Assembly: GCA_050945235.1 (NCBI GenBank)
Contig: JBMNSO010000035.1
Location: 1 to 14,732, forward strand
Source: DUOD01 sp050945235
GTDB taxonomy: Bacteria; Bacillota; Clostridia; DUOD01
Length of the DNA: 14,732 nt
Direction of reading: 5' to 3'
Part shown: positions 7,449 to 14,090 of the stretch, one piece after another
Layout of the letters: each line of letters starts with the position of its first letter
Numbering within the stretch: the first letter of the stretch is position 1
The notes under the pieces: generated by a model
The model's database searches: none
What the model was told of the DNA's origin: nothing
Seen by the model: only the letters and a program-made list of their open reading frames with translations
Translations under genes and position numbers: made by a program

Positions 7449-8429
7449 TTAAGCATATAAATCTTCAAATAGGTCTTCCGGTTTAGGATATGGAGCATCC
7501 TTAGCAAATTTTGTCGCATCGTTTATATCCTTTTTTGCCTGGGCATCAATTTCCTTGGCCTCGGCTTCCGTTATAATCCCATTTTCTATTAACCTCTTTG
7601 CGAAGTTGGGGATTGGATCCCTATCCTTCCAGTATTTTTCTTCGTCCCTTGTCCTGTAAATCCTGGCATCGCTTCTTGAATGGCCGTAGTACCTATAGGT
7701 TTTACATTCAATGAGCATTGGCCCTTCACCCTTCCTGGCCCTTTCTGCGGCTTCTTCCACTGCCTCTTTAACGGCTAATATGTCCATACCGTCTACTATC
7801 TTATAGGGCATATTATAAGCAACAGCTCTAATCGCCAGATCTTCTACAGAGGATGCCCTCTTTACCGAAACAGACATTCCATATAGATTGTTCTCGCATA
7901 CATAAATAACCGGGAGTTTCCAAGTAGCTGCCATGTTCATCGATTCGTGGGCTATACCTTCATTAGCCGCACCGTCGCCATAAAAACAGACTACTACTCT
8001 ATCTTGTTTTTTCATTTTAGATGTTAGTGCCGCACCAGCTGCTATACCAAAGCTGCCCCCTACTATACCATTGGCTCCCAGGTTTCCCGTTGACAGGTCA
8101 GCCAAATGCAGGCTTCCGCCCTTGCCTTTGCAGCAACCTGCAGCCTTGCCGCAGATCTCCGCCATCAACTCGTTAAGTTTTCCGCCCTTTGCTATACCAT
8201 GGCCATGACCCCTATGGGTACTGGTTATATAATCGTCCTCCCTGATAGCTGCACAAGCACCCACCGCAACAGCCTCTTGGCCGGCATAACAGTGAGAACC
8301 GCCTTTAACATAGTTCTCAGCCAATAACTGCATTACCATCTCTTCGAAGTATCTTATATGGTGCATCTGTTTCAGCCAGAATATAAGATCTTCTTTCTTT
8401 TCCTTAGCCACCAGTGTGTCTTTTTTCAA
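7449..8429 (-). CDS. acoA: E1 alpha subunit of an acetoin/pyruvate dehydrogenase-type complex
   Basis: The 326-residue thiamine-diphosphate-binding subunit of E1. The cofactor signature runs from GDG (151-153) to ENN (179-181), the GDG-X26-30-NN pattern. THRGHGHGIAKG, KGKGGSLHLAD and LGANGIVGG match AcoA of Bacillus acetoin dehydrogenase closely, as does the C-terminal DAPYPKPEDLFEDLY. The loop YGHSRSDA (His250, Ser251, Ser253) resembles the E1 phosphorylation loop. The start is TTG at 8429, 8 bases after AAGGAG; the ATG at 8433 is out of frame and the first in-frame Met is residue 22, inside the fold. It heads the operon and has a good sigma-A promoter at 8518-8546. Substrate could be acetoin, pyruvate or a related compound; neighbours do not include acetoin-specific genes. 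Confidence 0.9.
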   Translation of the reverse strand: MKKDTLVAKEKKEDLIFWLKQMHHIRYFEEMVMQLLAENYVKGGSHCYAGQEAVAVGACAAIREDDYITSTHRGHGHGIAKGGKLNELMAEICGKAAGCCKGKGGSLHLADLSTGNLGANGIVGGSFGIAAGAALTSKMKKQDRVVVCFYGDGAANEGIAHESMNMAATWKLPVIYVCENNLYGMSVSVKRASSVEDLAIRAVAYNMPYKIVDGMDILAVKEAVEEAAERARKGEGPMLIECKTYRYYGHSRSDARIYRTRDEEKYWKDRDPIPNFAKRLIENGIITEAEAKEIDAQAKKDINDATKFAKDAPYPKPEDLFEDLYA

Positions 8430-8517
8430 TCATATCACTCCTTATGATAAATTAATGGATAAACCTTTGATTTGCTTTATGTTTAATGGATATGGGTTTA
8501 TTCAACCTGTTATTTAT

Positions 8518-8546
8518 ATTATAATACCCATGTGAGAAAATAACAA
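8518..8546 (-). promoter_or_regulatory. Sigma-A promoter of the E1alpha-E1beta-E2 operon
   Basis: On the minus strand TTGTTA (8546-8541), a 17-base spacer and a consensus TATAAT (8523-8518) make a strong housekeeping promoter. The predicted start near 8511 leaves an untranslated leader of about 80 bases, with a small GGTT-N5-AACC inverted repeat at 8495-8507. No GG/GC pair at -24/-12, the sigma-54 signature of acetoin operons, is seen in 8430-8680. Confidence 0.75.
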
Positions 8547-8564
8547 CCTTTCAATAAAAAAATT

Positions 8565-8578
8565 AACATATTTATGTT
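8565..8578. repeat. Inverted repeat between the divergent promoters of the dehydrogenase complex
   Basis: AACATA-TT-TATGTT has 6-bp arms. It sits between the -35 boxes of the E1alpha (8541-8546) and E3 (8605-8610) promoters, where a regulator of both could bind. AT-rich and short, so only suggestive. Confidence 0.25.
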
Positions 8579-8594
8579 TATATTTTTCATACTG

Positions 8595-8610
8595 TGTCCG
8601 TTTATTGACA
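8595..8610 (+). promoter_or_regulatory. Conserved upstream element (TGTCCGTTTATTGACA) of the E3 gene
   Basis: It matches TGTCCATTTATTGACT at 582-597 in 14 of 16 positions. Its last six bases are the consensus -35 box of the E3 promoter. Apart from that box, the shared TGTCC and TTTAT portions are not part of a normal promoter and may be bound by a regulator. Confidence 0.45.
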
Positions 8611-8633
8611 TATTTCTGTAATAAGAGTAAAAT
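8605..8633 (+). promoter_or_regulatory. Sigma-A promoter of the E3 gene
   Basis: Consensus TTGACA (8605-8610), a 17-base spacer and TAAAAT (8628-8633) lie 48 bases before the ATG. This is among the best promoters in the window, and transcription should start near 8640. Confidence 0.8.
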
Positions 8634-8680
8634 TATTAGTAATAAATTAACCCAATAATATACTCAAAGGGGGAGAAAAA

Positions 8681-10060
8681 ATGGAATATCAAGTTGCTGT
8701 ATTAGGCGGCGGACCGGGCGGATATGTGGCAGCAATCAAGGCCGCTCAGCTAGGTATGAAGGTATGTGTAATAGAAAAAGGGAAACTAGGCGGTACCTGC
8801 CTTAATGTAGGTTGTATCCCAACAAAGGCCTTATTAGCATCAGCAGAAATCTATGATACCCTGGTATCATCGGGCTCCGACCATGGTATCACAGTGGACA
8901 ACGTAACCCTTGATGTATCAGCCATGGTTAAAAGGAAGGACGATGTGGTAAAACGGCTGGTGGGCGGCATCGGTTACCTGTTTAAAAAGAACGGCGTAAC
9001 ATTAATTGAAGGCAAGGGCACCCTGATTAGCAGCAAAGAAATCAAGGTAGAAACCGAAAAGGATATACAATATATAACAACCGATAATATAATAATTGCC
9101 ACCGGTTCTACCCCATTATTGCCTAAAATATTCGGATATGATGGTAATATCGTGTGCTCCAGCGATGAAGCCCTAAGCTGGGATGAACTGCCGGAAAAAT
9201 TGGTCATAATCGGTGGTGGTGTGATAGGCTGCGAGTTTGCCACCCTGTATAGCAATCTGGGATGTAAGGTTACAGTAGTTGAACTCCTCCCCAGCCTGTT
9301 GGCCAATCTGGATGAGGACCTGGCCAAAACCGTAACATCCTCCCTAAAAAAGAAAGGTGTTAATATATATACCGGCATATCGGTACAAACCATCGATAAA
9401 CAGGCCAATGGTGCGATTGTTAACCTATCCAACGGCGAGACAGTAGAGGCCGATAAGGTGCTGGTATCCATAGGCCGTAACCCGGTTATTGATAATATAG
9501 GCCTGGAATACCTGGGACTGAATATGGATAGACGCAAGATAGCCGTAAATAATAGGATGCAGACCAACCTGCCCAATATTTATGCAATCGGTGATGTATG
9601 CAATTCTCCTTTGGACTTGGCCCACACAGCATCCAGGGAAGGCATAGTAGCCGTTGAAAACATTGCAGGTATGGATAGCAGCATGGACTACTCCGCCATA
9701 CCCAATTGTGTCTTTACCCACCCCGAACTGTCCACTGTAGGATTAACCGCCAAGGAAGCACAGGACAGGGGCATTAATGTCAAAACCAGCGTCTTTAAGT
9801 TCACGGCCCTGGGCAAGGCCCTGGCCATGGGACAACCTGAGGGCTTTATAAAACTGGTGGTGGATACCTCCAACGATCAGTTAATAGGCGCCCAAATGGC
9901 CGGACCCCACGTTACCGACATTATAGCCGAAGCAGCACTACTGGTACATAACAAAGGTACCATAGACCAGCTCGTAGCCACCGTCCATGCCCATCCCACA
10001 CTGGCAGAAGCGGTCTGGGAAGCAGCAGAGGGTGTATACGGCAAGGCTATCCATTCATAA
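8681..10060 (+). CDS. lpdA: Dihydrolipoamide dehydrogenase (E3 component)
   Basis: This 459-residue flavoprotein reoxidises the dihydrolipoyl group of E2 and passes electrons to NAD+. The FAD-binding motif GGGPGG lies at residues 9-14, the redox-active disulfide is Cys40-Cys45 in GGTCLNVGCIPTK, and a second Rossmann motif GGGVIG near residue 176 binds NAD. The C-terminal dimer-interface dyad is His438 and Glu443 in HAHPTLAEAV. There is no N-terminal lipoyl domain, unlike some Firmicute E3 proteins, and the length is standard. A GGGGGAG site precedes the ATG. It is transcribed away from E1alpha-E1beta-E2 from its own strong promoter and ends at a terminator hairpin. It may also serve other lipoyl complexes such as glycine cleavage; that is inference. 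Confidence 0.95.
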   Translation: MEYQVAVLGGGPGGYVAAIKAAQLGMKVCVIEKGKLGGTCLNVGCIPTKALLASAEIYDTLVSSGSDHGITVDNVTLDVSAMVKRKDDVVKRLVGGIGYLFKKNGVTLIEGKGTLISSKEIKVETEKDIQYITTDNIIIATGSTPLLPKIFGYDGNIVCSSDEALSWDELPEKLVIIGGGVIGCEFATLYSNLGCKVTVVELLPSLLANLDEDLAKTVTSSLKKKGVNIYTGISVQTIDKQANGAIVNLSNGETVEADKVLVSIGRNPVIDNIGLEYLGLNMDRRKIAVNNRMQTNLPNIYAIGDVCNSPLDLAHTASREGIVAVENIAGMDSSMDYSAIPNCVFTHPELSTVGLTAKEAQDRGINVKTSVFKFTALGKALAMGQPEGFIKLVVDTSNDQLIGAQMAGPHVTDIIAEAALLVHNKGTIDQLVATVHAHPTLAEAVWEAAEGVYGKAIHS

Positions 10061-10090
10061 GAGACTTATCCTAAAATAATTTTTACTCAA

Positions 10091-10117
10091 TAAAGGGACG
10101 GGTAACCTGTCCCTTTA
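10091..10117 (+). terminator. Terminator of the E3 gene
   Basis: TAAAGGGAC and GTCCCTTTA form a perfect 9-bp stem, extended inward by three more pairs including one wobble, leaving a TAA loop. It lies 31 bases past the E3 stop codon and is followed by TATTTAT, a modest T-rich tail. Confidence 0.75.
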
Positions 10118-10167
10118 TATTTATCGTCGTTTAACATTGGTCCTAAGTAACAGAATCATTAAGTACA

Positions 10168-10190
10168 AACCGCCGGCTAAGCCGGCGGTT
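10168..10190 (-). terminator. GC-rich hairpin after the rubrerythrin gene, probable terminator
   Basis: Perfect 10-bp arms, AACCGCCGGC and GCCGGCGGTT, surround a three-base loop. It lies 4 bases past the rubrerythrin stop codon on the minus strand and would insulate it from the convergent E3 gene. Its GC content is striking against the AT-rich surroundings. The T run on either side is weak. Confidence 0.7.
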
Positions 10191-10194
10191 ATGA

Positions 10195-10731
10195 TTAGTA
10201 GTTTTCACATACCAGTTCAAAGAATGCCTTAGGATGTACACAGCAGGGACATACATCGGGTGCTTCTTCCATCTCCTGAGTTATATAACCACAGTTCCTG
10301 CATTTCCACCTAACGGGAGCGTCTTTTTTAAACACGCTGCCCTTTTCTAAGTTGTCCAACAGCGCTTGAAATCTTTTTTCATGTTCTCTTTCCGCCTTGG
10401 CAACTTCCCGGAAAAACGCAGCAATTTCGTCAAAACCTTCTTCTATTGCAGTCTTTTCAAATTCTTTGTACATAGTAGTCCATTCATAATTCTCCCCTGC
10501 AACTGCAACTTTCAGGTTGGCCTTGGTGTCGCCTATGCCCTTTAGGAATTTGAAAATCCTTTTTGCATGTTCCTTTTCATTGTCCGCCGATTCTAAAAAC
10601 ACGCTGCTTATCTGTTCGTAGCCTTCCTTTTTTGCCACGCCGGCAAAGTAAGTATATTTATTTCTAGCCTGGGACTCACCGGCAAAGGCTTCCATTAAGT
10701 TTTTTTCAGTCTTACTGCCTTTCAATTCCAT
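10195..10731 (-). CDS. rbr: Rubrerythrin
   Basis: A 178-residue non-heme iron protein that reduces hydrogen peroxide in the cytoplasm of anaerobes, with electrons from rubredoxin or an NADH-dependent partner. The ferritin-like four-helix domain (1-about 135) carries di-iron ligands Glu19 (AFAGES), Glu52 and His55 (NEKEHA), and Glu114 and His117 (AEREHE). The C-terminal rubredoxin-like domain binds iron through Cys144, Cys147, Cys161 and Cys164. The frame extends six codons to an ATG at 10749, but the GGGGAGG binding site overlaps that ATG; the ATG at 10731 is 9 bases past the site and gives the usual N-terminus MELKGSKTEKNL. It stands alone, with its own promoter and terminator. Identity is near certain. 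Confidence 0.96.
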   Translation of the reverse strand: MELKGSKTEKNLMEAFAGESQARNKYTYFAGVAKKEGYEQISSVFLESADNEKEHAKRIFKFLKGIGDTKANLKVAVAGENYEWTTMYKEFEKTAIEEGFDEIAAFFREVAKAEREHEKRFQALLDNLEKGSVFKKDAPVRWKCRNCGYITQEMEEAPDVCPCCVHPKAFFELVCENY

Positions 10732-10788
10732 ATCCTTGTTCCTCCCCATTAAACTTTATTTATATGTATTTTATAAACCTTATTTCTA

Positions 10789-10817
10789 ATTATAAACAAA
10801 AACTTCGTTCTTTTTAA
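10789..10817 (-). promoter_or_regulatory. Promoter of the rubrerythrin gene
   Basis: On the minus strand a consensus TATAAT (10794-10789) follows TTAAAA (10817-10812) with a 17-base spacer, about 58 bases before the start codon. The rest of the very AT-rich 10732-10868 stretch shows no clear terminator for the upstream ABC permease gene. Confidence 0.55.
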
Positions 10818-10868
10818 GTGATTTTTATAATATGCCCATTATTTTTTCTATAACATCAATCATTCCCT

Positions 10869-11702
10869 TTATTTAATCTGGCTTTCAAAGAGTTTGTTTC
10901 TATTAAAGGATTTACCGGTTGACAGTATCAGCAAAGCACTGACCGCAAAGAAAGCCAGAGAGATTACCACTATTAGTCCGTTACTAAGGAAGAACACGCC
11001 CATCAACTGACTATAAAATATGGCCAATATGGGCAGCACCACCATAGCGCCCAACTGATAGGCCTCCTGGAAACCCTTGACCCGGGCGGATATATATACA
11101 TTAAAAAAGATGGAAAGGACGGACACGGCAGGAGACAACAAAAACGCCGTTAGGTACCAGTTGGGCCTGGGGAAAATAATACCACCGAATATATCATAGG
11201 AAAGCAGGTTTACAACTATGCCGTAAATGATAAAGCATAGGATGGTAACCACCATCGACGTGATAAAGGGTGCCAGCACCTTGGATATGAACAGATCCAC
11301 CTCGCTAATAGGTGAATAAAGCAAGGTCTCCATGGTCTTCCGTTCCTTTTCGCCCACAAAGCTATTGGCAGCAACGGTACTGGATACCATAGCGGGTATC
11401 AATAAAAACAGGGGCAGGAACATATAATTCAGGCCAATAAATATAACCTTTTGCTGCAAGGTAGAAAGACTGTTTATTTCGTCTTGCATGGTTCCCATGG
11501 GTATCTTATCCAACAGCTTAAGGGGCAGCTCCCATGCACTGGACTGGGCCAGGCCTTGGGATTTCGTTAAAAGAATAATGATTATGGGTAGAACCACCGT
11601 AAACACCAAGGGTACGATAATAATTGGTAGCCATATCTGTACATTGTCCGAAACGGCCTTAATATCCTTTTTAATTATTGCTGCCATTGCCTGTCTTCTC
11701 AT
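10869..11702 (-). CDS. ABC transporter permease, ABC-2 type (YxlG/NatB-like)
   Basis: This 277-residue membrane protein is the likely pore of an ABC exporter with the ATPase encoded just before it. A hydrophobic segment at about 25-46 is followed by an extracytoplasmic stretch, and further membrane segments lie at about 92-115, 145-170, 187-208, 218-235 and 240-262. Between the second and third lies GEKERKTMETLLYSPI, the conserved cytoplasmic coupling motif of ABC-2 permeases. The ATG at 11702 has an AAGGAGGG site and overlaps the end of the ATPase gene by 32 bases, which indicates tight translational coupling. Last gene of the sigma-factor operon; its place matches yxlG in the Bacillus sigY operon. 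Substrate unknown (sodium, a peptide or an antimicrobial are possibilities known for relatives). Confidence 0.88.
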   Translation of the reverse strand: MRRQAMAAIIKKDIKAVSDNVQIWLPIIIVPLVFTVVLPIIIILLTKSQGLAQSSAWELPLKLLDKIPMGTMQDEINSLSTLQQKVIFIGLNYMFLPLFLLIPAMVSSTVAANSFVGEKERKTMETLLYSPISEVDLFISKVLAPFITSMVVTILCFIIYGIVVNLLSYDIFGGIIFPRPNWYLTAFLLSPAVSVLSIFFNVYISARVKGFQEAYQLGAMVVLPILAIFYSQLMGVFFLSNGLIVVISLAFFAVSALLILSTGKSFNRNKLFESQIK

Positions 11703-12615
11703 AAAAAGCCCTCCTTACCTCAAAATATAGTTGTTCCAAGTTATTGTTCAGCGTATTAACCGAGTATATATCCACTGCGCCGGCAAGCCTTCTTATGAAA
11801 TCAGGCACCTGTTTTCTGTCGTCTATTGTCACCAGTACCCTTCCGGGGGGCTTTAGTTCATACCTTAATGCACCCAGCAGGCTGTCATCCAAAGTGCCGT
11901 TAAAATGTATTTCCATTTGCACTGAAGTAGTGTATTTATCTATTATATCCTCCAGCCTGCCCTGTTCAATAATGCTGCCTCTGTCCAGGAATATGAACCT
12001 GCTGCAAAAATCCTCGGCTTCGGGCAGGTTATGGGTACATACCAATATGGTAATCCCCTCTTCCCGGTTAAGCCCTTTTATATAGGATATAAGGTCCCTG
12101 GCCGATTCAGGGTCCAAACCGCTGGTGGGTTCATCCAAAAACAGTATTTCCGGTTTGTGTATAAGGGCCCTGGCAATGCTTAATCTTTTTTTCATGCCGG
12201 TACTGAACTGGGATACCTTACTATTGCGTCTGCCCTCTAAACCAAACTGCTTGAGCAGGCAGTCGATACGGTCGGGTAGGTCTTGATGGGACAGGCCGTA
12301 AATCCGGCCGAAGAATTCAAGGTTAGCCTGGGCCGTCATATTCTCATAAAGGGCTGCCGATTCTGTAACCACACCGGTAATCCTTCTGATTTCGTTACCG
12401 TTATTAACAGTACTTAACCCCAAAACTTTGATTTCACCCTCATCGGGGAAAATAACACCGTTAATCAGCCTTATGGTAGTAGTCTTGCCCGAACCGTTAG
12501 GCCCTAGCAATCCCAGTATCTCCCCCTTGTTTACATGAAAGTTCAATTGGTTGACAGCCCTTATATCACCAAAGGCCTTTGACACATTTTCTATGGCAAT
12601 CATCTTCTCTTCCAA
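11671..12615 (-). CDS. ABC transporter ATP-binding protein (YxlF/NatA-like)
   Basis: A 314-residue ATPase of the exporter type. Walker A is GPNGSGKT at 38-45, the ABC signature FSTGMKKRLS at about 137-146, Walker B ILFLDE at about 157-162, and the switch His in VCTHNLPEAE near 195. The roughly 95 residues after the nucleotide-binding fold are typical of the NatA/CcmA group that pairs with ABC-2 permeases. The start is TTG at 12615, 9 bases after GGGAGG; ATG 12603, four codons in, lacks a well-placed site but would also give a complete protein. It overlaps the permease gene by 32 bases. A 111-bp gap separates it from the upstream zinc-ribbon gene. In this context it corresponds to yxlF, part of the transporter that accompanies SigY. 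Confidence 0.92.
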   Translation of the reverse strand: MEEKMIAIENVSKAFGDIRAVNQLNFHVNKGEILGLLGPNGSGKTTTIRLINGVIFPDEGEIKVLGLSTVNNGNEIRRITGVVTESAALYENMTAQANLEFFGRIYGLSHQDLPDRIDCLLKQFGLEGRRNSKVSQFSTGMKKRLSIARALIHKPEILFLDEPTSGLDPESARDLISYIKGLNREEGITILVCTHNLPEAEDFCSRFIFLDRGSIIEQGRLEDIIDKYTTSVQMEIHFNGTLDDSLLGALRYELKPPGRVLVTIDDRKQVPDFIRRLAGAVDIYSVNTLNNNLEQLYFEVRRAFYEKTGNGSNN

Positions 12616-12726
12616 CTTGTATAACCTCCCATCTTTTTTATCCGCCTTGTTTAATCATCGTCCAGTCTTTATCTGTAAGGCCTGTGCCAAAAGGCGTATT
12701 TATCCACCGGCTGAGCTAACCTTTTG

Positions 12727-13062
12727 TTATTTTAACTCGCTGCTGCAGGCCGGGCAGTACTTCCAATCATCCTTAACGACACTATTGCACTGGGGACACA
12801 GCCTTTGCAGCTGCCCGCCGCAATAGGGACAACATTTATATCCTTTGCTGATAACTTCACCGCATATCCCACACTTTGTCCGTTTGTTTCGGGTTACAAT
12901 TAAATAAATGATAAGGGACATAGGTACGTTTATTAGACCGAACAATCCCCACAGCCAGTGGTTTTCACCCTTTTTCTTAGCATCTACAAATATCCAGGCA
13001 GCCTGGATTATCAGCAAAGCAATAACTATAGGAATAACAAAGTAGTATTCACTTAAATCCAT
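12727..13062 (-). CDS. Small membrane protein with PLDc_N-like helical hairpin and two zinc-ribbon-like motifs
   Basis: A 111-residue protein with two predicted membrane helices (about 8-27 and 38-57) joined by DAKKKGENHWLWGLFG, the pattern of the phospholipase D N-terminal-like domain found in YxlD/YxlE, negative regulators of SigY. The cytoplasmic tail adds pairs CGIC (64, 67), CPYC (78, 81), CPQC (89, 92) and CPAC (103, 106), enough for two zinc ribbons. Such a tail is not part of the short YxlD/YxlE proteins as I know them. The ATG at 13062 has a GGGAGG site and lies 22 bases after the anti-sigma gene. It probably helps hold the sigma factor inactive or links it to the transporter; this is inferred from position and fold, not demonstrated. 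Confidence 0.75.
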   Translation of the reverse strand: MDLSEYYFVIPIVIALLIIQAAWIFVDAKKKGENHWLWGLFGLINVPMSLIIYLIVTRNKRTKCGICGEVISKGYKCCPYCGGQLQRLCPQCNSVVKDDWKYCPACSSELK

Positions 13063-13084
13063 AGCACAGCACCTCCCTTAGTTG

Positions 13085-13531
13085 CTATATATCATTACCC
13101 CTTACCTTCAGCAGAGGCAGTAAAACCAACGGCATATTAAGGAATATGGCTATATGCACATACAACAGATACATGATATTAAAATTGGCCAGTATAACTG
13201 TGGGGATTGCCAGCATCATTAAGGCCACCAGTATAAACAGCAGTATTTCCTTTAAGGAAACCCGACCCCAGGTCTTTATACTGTCCTTTAAAGGCCAAGT
13301 TTCGGTCTTTATATCATCCGCCTCGATAAAAGCCGCATTTATTTGCAAGGGATTTATATCTATGTTAAGATCAAATTTATTCAAGTTTTCCCGGATACCG
13401 GATAGTTGTTCATAGTATCTGCCGCATTTGGAACAGGCCATTAGGTGTGCCTTTGTATCCTTATCCATGGTCTTTTCGTTAAAGGCTATATCTATTAATT
13501 TTTCTTTATACCACATGCAATCCCTTTTCAC
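13085..13531 (-). CDS. Zinc-binding membrane anti-sigma factor (zf-HC2 type, YxlC position)
   Basis: A 148-residue protein likely to bind and silence the sigma factor encoded directly upstream. The N-terminal cytoplasmic part carries His29, Cys33 and Cys36 in HLMACSKC, the HxxxCxxC motif of zinc-binding anti-sigma factors. Two membrane helices follow (about 93-115 and 120-143), with a short tail. The frame extends to GTG 13537, but an AAGGAG site 9 bases upstream points to GTG 13531, whose GTGA overlaps the TGA stop of the sigma gene by four bases. That overlap favours translational coupling and balanced amounts of sigma and anti-sigma. Gene order fits YxlC of Bacillus, although sequence identity to it cannot be judged here. 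Confidence 0.82.
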   Translation of the reverse strand: MKRDCMWYKEKLIDIAFNEKTMDKDTKAHLMACSKCGRYYEQLSGIRENLNKFDLNIDINPLQINAAFIEADDIKTETWPLKDSIKTWGRVSLKEILLFILVALMMLAIPTVILANFNIMYLLYVHIAIFLNMPLVLLPLLKVRGNDI

Positions 13532-14064
13532 AACCACTTTCTCCTTTCCATTTCTCTCCTGATAAAATCGATGCTGTTATGGAGTCTGGAGCGTACAGTA
13601 CCCACCGGGCAGTCCAGGATTTTGGCTATTTCTTCGTATTTGTAACCATGGTAGTGCTTTAAGACCACCACCGCCCTTTTCTCGTATGGCAGCTTTTGCA
13701 TGATCTCTTTTAATTGTTTTATTTGAATTCTATCATCCATTAAATCATCCATGGTTTCACTTCCGTCGTCCACCATATGGTCCTTTATAGGTACCAGCCT
13801 ACTATCTTTTCTCAGCTTATCCCTGTAAAGGTTGCTGCCTATAGTAATAAGCCATGTTGAAAACTTAGCTCTTGGCTGAAAGCTTTTTATGTTTATTATA
13901 GCCCTTACCATAACTTCCTGGGTTAAATCATCGGCCAAAGGGGTATTAAGGGTAAGCCTCATAAGGTAACCCTTAAGGACGCTGTAATTATCCTTAAGGA
14001 GCTGTTCAAGGGCCTGCCTATCTCCCCTTTGGGCTCTCTTGATTAATTCTGTCTCCGCTGCCAT
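13528..14064 (-). CDS. sigY: ECF-type RNA polymerase sigma factor, SigY-like
   Basis: A 178-residue alternative sigma factor, the same length as Bacillus subtilis SigY as I recall it. Region 2 (about 23-88) contains LADDLTQEVMVRAIINIKSF and KFSTWLITIGSNLYRDKLRK, which bind the polymerase and the -10 element. Region 4 (about 120-172) contains LPYEKRAVVVLKHYHGYKYE and the helix-turn-helix EIAKILDCPVGTVRSRLHNS, which reads the -35 element. The acidic stretch between them is the usual linker. The ATG at 14064 follows an AAGGAAGG site. A promoter of ECF type lies immediately upstream, so the operon is probably self-activated. Downstream genes for anti-sigma, membrane regulator, ABC ATPase and permease reproduce the sigY-yxlCDEFG order. 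The inducing signal is unknown; a cell-envelope or peptide stress is plausible. Confidence 0.88.
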   Translation of the reverse strand: MAAETELIKRAQRGDRQALEQLLKDNYSVLKGYLMRLTLNTPLADDLTQEVMVRAIINIKSFQPRAKFSTWLITIGSNLYRDKLRKDSRLVPIKDHMVDDGSETMDDLMDDRIQIKQLKEIMQKLPYEKRAVVVLKHYHGYKYEEIAKILDCPVGTVRSRLHNSIDFIRREMERRKWL

Positions 14065-14090
14065 AGATTTTTCCTTCCTTTAACAATTAA

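Noticed and set aside
8531..8546. TTGTTATTTTCTCACA in the E1alpha promoter (minus strand) as a Rex site.
   Set aside because: Only the TTGTTA half matches and it is already explained as the -35 box; the second half does not mirror it.
8974..9576. A 200-codon open frame on the minus strand opposite the E3 gene, and similar long antisense frames opposite the DeoR, E2 and dehydrogenase genes.
   Set aside because: The E3 product on the plus strand is unmistakable; the antisense frames have no ribosome binding sites or recognisable motifs.
10781..10796. TTATAATTAGAAATAA over the rubrerythrin promoter (minus strand) as a PerR box.
   Set aside because: Only the left half fits the TTATAAT-N-ATTATAA consensus; the right half has too many mismatches in a very AT-rich region.
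12638..12714. A 25-codon open stretch on the minus strand with protein-like end PFGTGLTDKDWTMIKQGG.
   Set aside because: It has no start codon with a ribosome binding site; the only ATG would give six residues. Possibly a gene remnant, but unsupported.
12704..12721. On the minus strand, GGTTAGCTCAGCCGGTGG resembles the D-arm (A box) of a tRNA.
   Set aside because: There is no matching acceptor stem, anticodon arm or GGTTCGA T-loop downstream, so it is not a tRNA.
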